From positions 1-30,879 of the forward strand of contig CAKSCM010000018.1 in NCBI GenBank assembly GCA_934444365.1: 30,879 bases of DNA. The letters run 5' to 3'. Positions 1 to 5,620 of this stretch are shown here, piece after piece. The first letter of the stretch is position 1, and the number at the start of each line of letters is the position of its first letter. The notes under the pieces are model-generated. The model made no database searches. It worked only from the letters and a program-made list of their open reading frames with translations, and was not told the DNA's origin. A program made the translations under genes and the position numbers. Origin of the DNA: an uncultured Eubacteriales bacterium (GTDB lineage Bacteria > Bacillota > Clostridia > Oscillospirales > Acutalibacteraceae).

Positions 1-104
1 CTTAACTGTACAGCAGGTTCCTCCTATTCGCTACTATTTTTTTCTCCTTTGTAACACTTCTATTGTAAACCTACAACGTGACTGTCGGGAAAATATATAC
101 GCAC

Positions 105-133
105 TTGAATATTTCGGAAAAGTGTGATAACAT
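105..133 (+). promoter_or_regulatory. Promoter of the DtxR-type repressor gene
   Basis: A -35 box TTGAAT (105-110) and a -10 box TAACAT (128-133) are separated by 17 bp, and the gene starts 32 bp downstream. The rest of 1-104 is AT-rich and I see no gene in it. Read by eye, not tested. Confidence 0.5.
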
Positions 134-165
134 TACTTTCAAGAGGTATTTAAGGGGGCGGCGTT

Positions 166-558
166 GTGCATTTGCAGGAATCGGGAGAGATGTATCTTGA
201 GACGATATATGTTCTGTCTCACAAGAAAAATTCCGTCAGGAGTATTGATGTTGCAGATGAGATGGGATATTCAAAACCCAGCGTCAGTCGGGCCGTCGGT
301 ATACTGAAAAAAGCCGGATACATTACGGTTGATGCCGGAGGCTACATAGCCCTTACCGAGCAGGGAAAAACGGTGGCCGAGCGCACATATGACCGGCACC
401 GCACCCTCAGCGCCTTTTTTGTAAGCATCGGCGTGGATGCCGAAACGGCGGCAGAGGATGCCTGTCGGATAGAGCACGTTATAAGCGACAAGAGCTTTTC
501 GGCCATAAAAAAACAAATGAGTGAAGCCGGAAAAGCAAGCAGCAAGACAACAGAATAA
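166..558 (+). CDS. DtxR/MntR-family metal-dependent transcriptional repressor, short form
   Basis: This is a 130-residue metal-responsive DNA-binding repressor. The N-terminal winged helix covers about residues 5-70, with the recognition segment near SKPSVSRAV (36-44), followed by the metal-binding and dimerisation helices. The C-terminal SH3-like domain of DtxR/IdeR is absent, so the architecture is MntR-like. The metal ligands nevertheless read as DtxR-type: Met9 sits where DtxR has Met10, and Cys100, Glu103 and His104 match the DtxR CxxEH set, with His78 also kept. B. subtilis MntR has Asp and Glu at the Met and Cys places. This suggests iron rather than manganese sensing, which is an inference. 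The start is GTG with a GGGGGCGG-like ribosome site just upstream; later starts would cut the first helix. Its targets are not in the window. It is monocistronic, with its own promoter and terminator. Confidence 0.88.
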   Translation: MHLQESGEMYLETIYVLSHKKNSVRSIDVADEMGYSKPSVSRAVGILKKAGYITVDAGGYIALTEQGKTVAERTYDRHRTLSAFFVSIGVDAETAAEDACRIEHVISDKSFSAIKKQMSEAGKASSKTTE

Positions 559-586
559 CAAATAATTAACAATTCTTAGCCCGTAA

Positions 587-626
587 AATTCTCCCGATGT
601 TTTTAAACGCGGGAGAATTATTTTTT
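587..626 (+). terminator. Intrinsic terminator after the DtxR-type gene
   Basis: The arms ATTCTCCCG (588-596) and CGGGAGAAT (610-618) form a perfect 9-bp stem around a 13-base loop. A T-rich tract follows at 618-626. It lies 30 bp after the repressor stop codon. Confidence 0.85.
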
Positions 627-766
627 ATAATCGAAATGGTGTTTGTGCCGAGGATATAAGAGTGTAAAATATCACGCCGAGAGAGACAAAAACCGCCGGA
701 TATTGGGTTTTAGGAAAATACTGTATGAAAAAGCGTAGGATAAGGTAATTATTTTTTGATTTTTAC

Positions 767-795
767 TTGATTTTTTTGATCGGTTGGTATATAAT
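767..795 (+). promoter_or_regulatory. Promoter of the glycine riboswitch transcript
   Basis: TTGATT (767-772) and a consensus TATAAT (790-795) have exactly 17 bp between them. The predicted RNA starts near 802, immediately before the riboswitch. Positions 627-766 hold no gene that I can see. Confidence 0.7.
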
Positions 796-819
796 CAACC
801 ACGGTAAAGATATTTACTG

Positions 820-992
820 CTATGTGACGTTTGCAGGAAACGCATTTGCGGCCGAAGGAGTAACACTCTCAGGCGTCCCCGTGGGATGAGGACTGTAAAC
901 CGATAGGACTTTGGAGACGCTCATTTTTGAGGGCCGAAGGGGCAAAAACGGCGGTTCGGGCCGTTCTAATCTCTCAGGCAAAAGGACAAAGT
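820..992 (+). ncRNA. Tandem glycine riboswitch (two aptamers), apparently without a downstream gene
   Basis: Two copies of the glycine aptamer core follow one another. Aptamer 1 has GGCCGAAGGAGTAA (850-863) and CTCTCAGGC (867-875), then a small inserted hairpin and AGGACTTTGGAG (905-916). Aptamer 2 has GGGCCGAAGGGGCAA (931-945), the CGGCGGTTCGGGCCG hairpin region, and CTCTCAGGCAAAAGGAC (971-987). The CCGAAGG...CUCUCAGGC...AGGAC pattern in tandem is the established glycine riboswitch signature. The AAAAGGACAAAG end can pair imperfectly with CTTTTGTCTTTT (about 1010-1021), a possible expression platform before the terminator at 1045. The odd point is that no plus-strand gene follows; the next gene is pyrG, read convergently. 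Confidence 0.9.
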
Positions 993-1044
993 TTCCCCTT
1001 TTTCTTAAAAGCTTTTGTCTTTTGTTTTTAATTCATTGTTTGTT

Positions 1045-1076
1045 ACGTCCGTTGCTTTAAGCGGACGTTTTTTTAT
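1045..1076 (+). terminator. Intrinsic terminator of the glycine riboswitch RNA
   Basis: The stem ACGTCCG (1045-1051) with CGGACGT (1062-1068) is followed by a run of Ts broken by one A. It lies about 55 bases after aptamer 2, where an expression-platform terminator would be expected. Confidence 0.85.
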
Positions 1077-1174
1077 TTTTTATTTATTATTTCTTGTTCG
1101 TTCATCGTTTGTCTTATAGATGAACCGAGAGTGGATTTTTCTGGCCGAAAAGAGGGCTTTGGGGCGAAATTTTA

Positions 1175-1229
1175 AAAGCAAAAGCACCGTTTTACGACTG
1201 CAAAAAAACGTAAAGCGGTGCTTAAATTT
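1175..1229. terminator. Probably bidirectional terminator after pyrG
   Basis: Arms AAGCACCGTTTTACG (1182-1196) and CGTAAAGCGGTGCTT (1208-1222) pair over 15 positions with a single G-U. Tracts rich in T follow on both strands. On the minus strand it ends the pyrG transcript; on the plus strand it would stop any RNA leaking past the riboswitch terminator. Confidence 0.8.
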
Positions 1230-1257
1230 TTTGTGAATTAAAATTTTAAAAAGTGAG

Positions 1258-2883
1258 TTATTCCTCGCTTTGTCTGTCGGCGGCGTTTTTGAGAGCGGCA
1301 CCTATGAGCCCTACAAACAGCGGGTGGGCCTTGTTGGGGCGGCTCTTGAATTCCGGGTGGAACTGGACCCCTATATAAAAATCGTTCTGGGGAATTTCCA
1401 CCGTTTCGACAATATAATCGTCGGGCGAGGTTCCGCTTATTACAAGACCGGCTTTCTGCAAAACCTCCCTGAATTCGTTGTTGAATTCATAGCGATGGCG
1501 ATGACGCTCTTGTATTTCAACCTTGCCGTAGCAGCGGTACATCTGTGTGCCTTTGACGATCTTGCAGGGATAAGCGCCCAGACGTAAGGTTCCGCCCTTT
1601 GAGGTCTCGTTGCTCTGATCGGGCAGAAAATCTATAACCTTATTCGGTGTGCTTTCGTCGAATTCGCCGGAGTTTGCGTCCTTTATTCCGCATACGTACC
1701 GGGCGAAGGCGATAACGGCTATCTGCATTCCGAGGCATATTCCGAGGTAGGGGATGTTGTTTTTGCGGCAGTATTCTGCTGTGAGGATTTTGCCCTCGAT
1801 TCCGCGCATGCCGAATCCTCCGGGAACTATAACTCCGTTTACGCCGGCGAGGATCGAGTCGATGTTTTCCTCGTTTACGGTTTCGGAATCTATCCACTGT
1901 ATCTCTACGAATGACTCGTGCTCATATCCGGCGTGGCGAAGCGCCTCGGCCACCGAAAGATATGCGTCGTGCAGCTGGACATACTTTCCGACTATCGCCA
2001 CCGTCACCTTTTTACGGCGGTTTTCAATCTTTTCGAGCATTGCACTCCATTCGGTCAGGTCGGGTTCGGGGGCATTTATTCCGAGCTCACGGCACACAAT
2101 GTCCGAAAAGCCGCTTTTTTCAAGCATTATCGGCGCTTCGTAAAGCACCGGAATGGTCATATTTTCGATTACACAATCGGGCTTTACATTGCAAAACAGA
2201 GATATTTTCTTGAATATCGACTCCTCGAGCGGTTCGTCGCACCTGAGCACAATTATGTTCGGCGCTATTCCCATTCCCTGCAGTTCCTTTACCGAATGCT
2301 GGGTGGGCTTGGTTTTATGCTCGTTCGAGCCGTGCAGATAGGGTACCAGAGTAACATGTATGTAAAGGGAATTCTCCCTGCCTACCTCAAGACCGACCTG
2401 ACGAATAGCCTCAAGAAAGGGCTGGCTTTCGATGTCGCCGGTAGTACCGCCTATTTCGGTTATTACAACATCGGCGTCGGTTTTGCGCCCTACGCTGTAT
2501 ATAAAGGACTTTATCTCGTTGGTTATATGGGGAATGACCTGTACCGTTTCGCCGAGATATTCTCCGCGCCGTTCTTTGTTAAGAACGTTCCAGTACACCT
2601 TACCGGAGGTGAGATTTGAGTATTTGTTAAGATCCTCATCTATAAAACGCTCGTAATGTCCGAGGTCGAGGTCGGTTTCGGCTCCGTCCTCGGTGACGTA
2701 AACCTCGCCGTGCTGATACGGGCTCATGGTTCCCGGGTCGACGTTTATGTACGGATCAAGCTTCTGAGCCGCCACTTTGAGTCCCCTTGCCTTTAAAAGC
2801 CGGCCGAGAGAAGCCGCCGTTATTCCCTTGCCGAGCCCCGATACGACTCCGCCGGTTACAAATATGTACTTAACCGTTTTCAT
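1258..2883 (-). CDS. pyrG: CTP synthase
   Basis: The protein converts UTP to CTP using ATP and glutamine-derived ammonia, the last step of de novo pyrimidine nucleotide synthesis in the cytoplasm. It has 541 residues, the normal length. The N-terminal amidoligase domain (about 1-270) carries the P-loop GGVVSGLGKG (11-20) and the ITEIGGTTGDIE segment (141-152). The C-terminal class I glutamine amidotransferase has the oxyanion loop GGFGMRG (355-361), nucleophile Cys383 in GICLGMQ, and His509 and Glu511 in QFHPE. All catalytic residues are present. ATG at 2883 was chosen because an AAGGAG site lies 8 to 13 bases upstream; a TTG six codons earlier overlaps that site. It is separated from the upstream ANTAR gene by about 230 bp, so read-through from glnA is possible but not shown. 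Confidence 0.98.
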   Translation of the reverse strand: MKTVKYIFVTGGVVSGLGKGITAASLGRLLKARGLKVAAQKLDPYINVDPGTMSPYQHGEVYVTEDGAETDLDLGHYERFIDEDLNKYSNLTSGKVYWNVLNKERRGEYLGETVQVIPHITNEIKSFIYSVGRKTDADVVITEIGGTTGDIESQPFLEAIRQVGLEVGRENSLYIHVTLVPYLHGSNEHKTKPTQHSVKELQGMGIAPNIIVLRCDEPLEESIFKKISLFCNVKPDCVIENMTIPVLYEAPIMLEKSGFSDIVCRELGINAPEPDLTEWSAMLEKIENRRKKVTVAIVGKYVQLHDAYLSVAEALRHAGYEHESFVEIQWIDSETVNEENIDSILAGVNGVIVPGGFGMRGIEGKILTAEYCRKNNIPYLGICLGMQIAVIAFARYVCGIKDANSGEFDESTPNKVIDFLPDQSNETSKGGTLRLGAYPCKIVKGTQMYRCYGKVEIQERHRHRYEFNNEFREVLQKAGLVISGTSPDDYIVETVEIPQNDFYIGVQFHPEFKSRPNKAHPLFVGLIGAALKNAADRQSEE

Positions 2884-3112
2884 TATATATATCTCCTTCA
2901 AGTTTGCATTATTACCCTTTTAAAGTTTTTCTGTGGCGACAAACGAACTGATTCTGTTACAATACCGAAATACAAGGTCTGGAATTCGGTGCCGTAATTA
3001 AGGAGTGCGATCCGTTTTTATGGCTTAAAACAATTCCTGAAGCCGTTTTCTCATACCGGACGAACAAAAAACTTCGGTATGCGATATAGTATTAATTTTA
3101 AATTTTAAATTA
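2884..3112. other. Intergenic stretch between pyrG and the ANTAR gene
   Basis: This region should hold the end of the glnA-ANTAR transcript and the start of pyrG. A hairpin CATACCG...CGGTATG (3052-3081) is visible but lacks a clear T tract on the minus strand, so I do not call it a terminator. No convincing promoter for pyrG was found. Confidence 0.4.
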
Positions 3113-3697
3113 TCAATTGTCATATGTGCGAATTATTCCCGTTGCGACTTCCCTACGGGGAATACGTGCGTCCATCGCCTGTTTTTCTATATAGTAATGG
3201 GCTTCGCTCTCGGTCATGTTAAGATTTTCTATAAGCAGCCATTTTGCACGGTTTACAGTACGTATATCCTCCATTTTTTCCTTTAGGGACACCGTCTTTT
3301 TCTCCATCGCCGAAATGCGGCTTTGCATTGCGCAAAGCATTCTTACCGCCGTATTCAGCGATTGCTTCTGAATGGGCTTTTGCAGGGTAAATACGCCGCT
3401 GTCTTCAACCCGGTCGGCCACGCCTTCGTACATTTCGGATTTAACAAGCAGCAATATTCCCATCGGCAGCTCGGTCGCCTTCAAGGCGAGATCGGTGCCG
3501 AATTCATCGCTCAGCGGTGTGTTTATTACCATTATTTCGATCGGTGTGTTTACAATGAGCCGCTTGGCCTCCCCGGCGTTTTTGGCCCTTATAACCTCGC
3601 AAAAACGCGGCGGAGAGAACATATCGTAAAGTCCCTCAAAAACCTTGTCGGAGCTCGATACTATAAGTACCCGGCGCTGCGGTTTTTCTGCCTTCAT
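3113..3697 (-). CDS. ANTAR-domain RNA-binding antiterminator with degenerate receiver domain
   Basis: This 194-residue protein likely binds leader RNA and prevents transcription termination. Residues 8-110 have a response-regulator-like fold (VLIVSSSD start, FTLQKPI with the conserved Lys107). The acidic pair is replaced by Ser-Ser (14-16), and the phosphoacceptor Asp is replaced by Asn59 in the segment IMVINTPLSD, so classical phosphorylation looks impossible. A probable coiled-coil linker runs from 120 to 145. The ANTAR domain (about 143-192) contains VNRAKWLLIENLNMTESEAH and the A-x-D-x-R-x-P-x-x-E-V-A pattern typical of the family. It follows glnA by only 16 bp with a GGGAGGAG site, so the two are co-transcribed. 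Hexaloop hairpins matching ANTAR targets sit in the glnA and glnN leaders, the likely RNA partners. The input signal is unknown; sensing through the co-encoded glutamine synthetase is a guess. Confidence 0.92.
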   Translation of the reverse strand: MKAEKPQRRVLIVSSSDKVFEGLYDMFSPPRFCEVIRAKNAGEAKRLIVNTPIEIMVINTPLSDEFGTDLALKATELPMGILLLVKSEMYEGVADRVEDSGVFTLQKPIQKQSLNTAVRMLCAMQSRISAMEKKTVSLKEKMEDIRTVNRAKWLLIENLNMTESEAHYYIEKQAMDARIPRREVATGIIRTYDN

Positions 3698-3713
3698 ATT
3701 TTTCTCCTCCCGA

Positions 3714-4925
3714 TTACACTAACCTAAGCATATCGGTAAAATTCTCTGGCAGAACACTGTGTATAAATTCGCTTTTTTCGGCTGTTTCGATTGCTTCCTC
3801 AAGAGATAGGGGAAGTGTTTTTAAACGGTCGGTTACATCCTTGCCGGCTGTATACAGATTTTCGTCGACCGCATTTTGCAGGGGGAGATTTCTTTTAACG
3901 CCGTCGAGTCCTGCGTGTATTATCAGGGCATAAGCAAGATATATGTTGGCCTGAGGATCGGGCGAACGCAATTCAATACGCCGGTTTTCGCCGCCTGCGG
4001 CCGGTATACGTATAAGCTGGGAGCGGTTTTCCTGTGACCATGAAATGTATTTCGGGGCTTTTTTCTCGCCCAAACGGCGGTAGGAGTCGGCCTTAGGGTT
4101 CAAAAATGCGGTCATTTCGCAAATATGCTCCATTATTCCGGCGATAAACCGATCGGTCAGATCTATGCCGTCATCGCTTTTTACCGAAAGATTCAGATGC
4201 ATTCCGTTGCCCGAAAACCCGTCAAGGGGTTTAGGCGAAAAGTCGGCAAAAAGGCCGTTTGAAAGCGCCGCCGACTGCACGACGGTTTTAAAATTCTGAG
4301 CGTTGTCAGCCGAGGTCATAGCGTCGCCCCAGCGGAAATCTATCTCGTTTTGGCCGGGACCCTCCTCGTGGTGGGAGCTTTCGGGCTGAATCCCCATTTC
4401 TATAAGGTTTAGGCATATTTCGCGCCGTACATTTTCGCCCCGATCATCGGGAGCAATGTCCATGTAGCCGGCGTTGTCAAAGGGGATTTTGGTAGGCTCG
4501 CCGTTTTCGTCGGTTTTAAAAAGATAAAATTCAAATTCCGGGCCGAAGAATACGTGTATTCCCTCTTTTTTTGCCGTTTCGATTGCGTTTTTTAAAATGG
4601 CCCGGCTGTCGTACTCAAAAACGCTGCCGTCGGGCTTGCGGATATCACAGAACATACGCACAACCTTGCCGTGCGACGGCCTCCACGGCAGTACGGTAAG
4701 GGTTTTGGCTATCGGGAAAAGCAGGGCGTCCGAACGGACATTTGAGCCGAAGCCGTCGATGGCAGAGGCGTCGAAGGAAATTCCCGTTGAAAATGCACGG
4801 GGCAGCTCACTCGGCATTATCGAGATGTTTTTCTGCCTGCCGTGAATGTCGCAAAAGGCAAGACGTATAAATTTTACGTCCTCCTGCTCGATATAATCCA
4901 TAACCTCTTCATACGAATAGTTCAT
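3714..4925 (-). CDS. glnA: Type I glutamine synthetase, short C-terminus
   Basis: The enzyme makes glutamine from glutamate, ammonia and ATP. It has 403 residues; family members usually have about 440 or more. Recognisable parts in order are the N-terminal beta-grasp region, the FDASAIDGF loop (51-59), the metal ligands in GPEFEFYLF (128-136), HHEEGPGQNEIDF (185-197), NGMHLNLS (240-247), the RSQLIRIP arginine segment (301-308) and RRIELRSPDPQANIYLA (315-331). The protein stops at NFTDMLRLV, so the usual last 30 or so residues and the adenylylation-site insert are missing. The stop codon is followed directly by the regulator's ribosome site, so the short end looks real rather than a frameshift. 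Transcription starts from a near-perfect promoter at 5170-5198 and passes an ANTAR-type terminator leader. It may be catalytic, regulatory, or both. Confidence 0.93.
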   Translation of the reverse strand: MNYSYEEVMDYIEQEDVKFIRLAFCDIHGRQKNISIMPSELPRAFSTGISFDASAIDGFGSNVRSDALLFPIAKTLTVLPWRPSHGKVVRMFCDIRKPDGSVFEYDSRAILKNAIETAKKEGIHVFFGPEFEFYLFKTDENGEPTKIPFDNAGYMDIAPDDRGENVRREICLNLIEMGIQPESSHHEEGPGQNEIDFRWGDAMTSADNAQNFKTVVQSAALSNGLFADFSPKPLDGFSGNGMHLNLSVKSDDGIDLTDRFIAGIMEHICEMTAFLNPKADSYRRLGEKKAPKYISWSQENRSQLIRIPAAGGENRRIELRSPDPQANIYLAYALIIHAGLDGVKRNLPLQNAVDENLYTAGKDVTDRLKTLPLSLEEAIETAEKSEFIHSVLPENFTDMLRLV

Positions 4926-5091
4926 AGCCTTTTCTCCAGTCGTTATTTTTTTGCGGTGGCCGGACGGGTTGTCCGCTTACCATTTGGGATATACCTTTTA
5001 TGCTTTTGATTTTTAATATGTTATGTCTTGCGGCCGGACTGTTTTTAGCGGATGAAAATATAAACAAGACAAGCCGGCACTGTGTTTTTTT

Positions 5092-5155
5092 ATAAAAAAA
5101 GAAAAGGATGCTGCTGACCCAAGGGCTCTGACCCTTATTATCAGCGAACATCCTT
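5092..5155 (-). terminator. Leader terminator of the glnA-ANTAR operon
   Basis: On the minus strand AAGGATG (5155-5149) pairs with CATCCTT (5110-5104). A second stem GCTGA/TCAGC and an internal AAGGG/CCCTT hairpin lie inside, and a long T-rich tract follows (5103-5092). It sits between the promoter and glnA and would abort the RNA at about 75 bases. Its 5' arm is the loop and closing base of the hexaloop hairpin at 5145-5160, so the two structures cannot coexist. Confidence 0.85.
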
Positions 5156-5160
5156 GTCCG
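5145..5160 (-). promoter_or_regulatory. ANTAR-type hexaloop hairpin, glnA leader
   Basis: The minus-strand RNA reads CGGAC-AAGGAU-GUUCG: a 5-bp stem (one G-U) closed by C-G around the six-base loop AAGGAU. Loop A1 and G4 match the known ANTAR target rule. It lies about 5 to 10 bases from the predicted RNA start and overlaps the leader terminator. Confidence 0.7.
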
Positions 5161-5169
5161 ACAATAGAT

Positions 5170-5198
5170 ATTATATTTACATTTTGCCGTTTTGTCAA
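5170..5198 (-). promoter_or_regulatory. Promoter of glnA-ANTAR operon
   Basis: On the minus strand TTGACA (5198-5193) and TATAAT (5175-5170) are both perfect consensus boxes with a 17-bp spacer. The RNA would start near 5163, just before the hexaloop hairpin. Such a strong promoter fits control exerted at termination rather than initiation. Confidence 0.88.
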
Positions 5199-5237
5199 CC
5201 TGATTTTTCGTCAAAAACAAAAAAATTAAAAAAACAC

Positions 5238-5266
5238 TTGACAAAGACAAAAATGAGTGCTAACAT
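5238..5266 (+). promoter_or_regulatory. Promoter of the glnN leader
   Basis: TTGACA (5238-5243) and TAACAT (5261-5266) are spaced by 17 bp, with a predicted start near 5273. It diverges from the glnA promoter, the two -35 boxes lying 39 bp apart. The resulting leader before glnN is about 345 bases long. Confidence 0.7.
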
Positions 5267-5280
5267 ATAACAAAATTTAA

Positions 5281-5296
5281 GCGACAAGGACGCCGC
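5281..5296 (+). promoter_or_regulatory. ANTAR-type hexaloop hairpin 1, glnN leader
   Basis: The RNA GCGAC-AAGGAC-GCCGC can fold with a 5-bp stem containing one A-C mismatch around the loop AAGGAC (A1, G4). It lies at the very 5' end of the predicted RNA. Its 3' arm shares bases with the 5' arm of terminator 1 (5293-5303). Positions 5274-5290 recur nearly exactly at 5482-5499. Confidence 0.6.
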
Positions 5297-5351
5297 GAAT
5301 GGGTTTCAGGTGCACTATTGTGTACGGCTCATTTACGGTTTTTTGTTTTTT
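5293..5351 (+). terminator. Leader terminator 1 upstream of glnN
   Basis: CCGCGAATGGG (5293-5303) pairs with CTCATTTACGG (5328-5338) with two wobbles and one mismatch. An inner hairpin GTGCAC/GTGTAC lies inside, and a T tract of 13 with one G follows (5339-5351). It would stop transcription long before glnN unless prevented. Confidence 0.7.
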
Positions 5352-5486
5352 CGGGATCTGATTTATATTACGACGCCTTACAGCTTTGGAATGTTGCCCG
5401 TTCGAAAGCGGAAAGTAAAAAAGATCGCCGATAAGATAAAACAAAATAAATCGCCTGAATTTAAGCAAAAAAGGAAAATTGAATTT

Positions 5487-5554
5487 AAAGCGACAAGGAC
5501 GTCGGCTTTCGGTCTTTTTGAAAAAAGGACCGGCCGTCTCCCTGTCGCTTTTTT
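5487..5554 (+). terminator. Leader terminator 2 upstream of glnN
   Basis: AAAGCGACA (5487-5495) pairs perfectly with TGTCGCTTT (5543-5551). An inner hairpin CGGTCTTTTT/AAAAAAGGACCG makes the structure long and stable, and Ts run to 5554. It ends 66 bp before the glnN start. Its 5' arm contains the 5' arm of hexaloop hairpin 2. Confidence 0.88.
5491..5504 (+). promoter_or_regulatory. ANTAR-type hexaloop hairpin 2, glnN leader
   Basis: CGAC-AAGGAC-GUCG is a perfect 4-bp stem around the loop AAGGAC (A1, G4). It uses bases 5491-5494 that terminator 2 also needs, so binding here would leave the terminator unformed. The surrounding AATTTAAAGCGACAAGGAC copies the first unit 208 bp upstream. Confidence 0.72.
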
Positions 5555-5620
5555 AATTTGATTTTTTAAAAATTTAAGTTTTGTAAATTATATTTGTAAA
5601 TTTTAAATGAGGTGAAAACA

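Noticed and set aside
1..60. AGGAGG-like site on the minus strand near the left edge (about 19-27)
   Set aside because: No start codon lies at a suitable distance inside the window, so a gene leaving to the left cannot be supported.
1918..2619. 233-codon open frame antisense to pyrG
   Set aside because: It mirrors the conserved CTP synthase and has no ribosome site.
2952..3089. 45-codon open frame between pyrG and the ANTAR gene (GLEFGAVIKECDPFLWLKTI...)
   Set aside because: The frame looks somewhat protein-like but has no ATG, GTG or TTG start and no ribosome site. It could be a remnant, but I cannot support it.
5092..5160. T-box or glutamine (glnA-motif) riboswitch before glnA
   Set aside because: The leader is only about 75 bases to its terminator, with no T-box UGGN element and no match to the cyanobacterial glutamine aptamer. 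The hexaloop plus terminator fits ANTAR control better.
5310..5561. 83-codon open frame in the glnN leader
   Set aside because: It runs through both terminators and the hexaloop hairpin 2, lacks a ribosome site, and is better explained as leader RNA.
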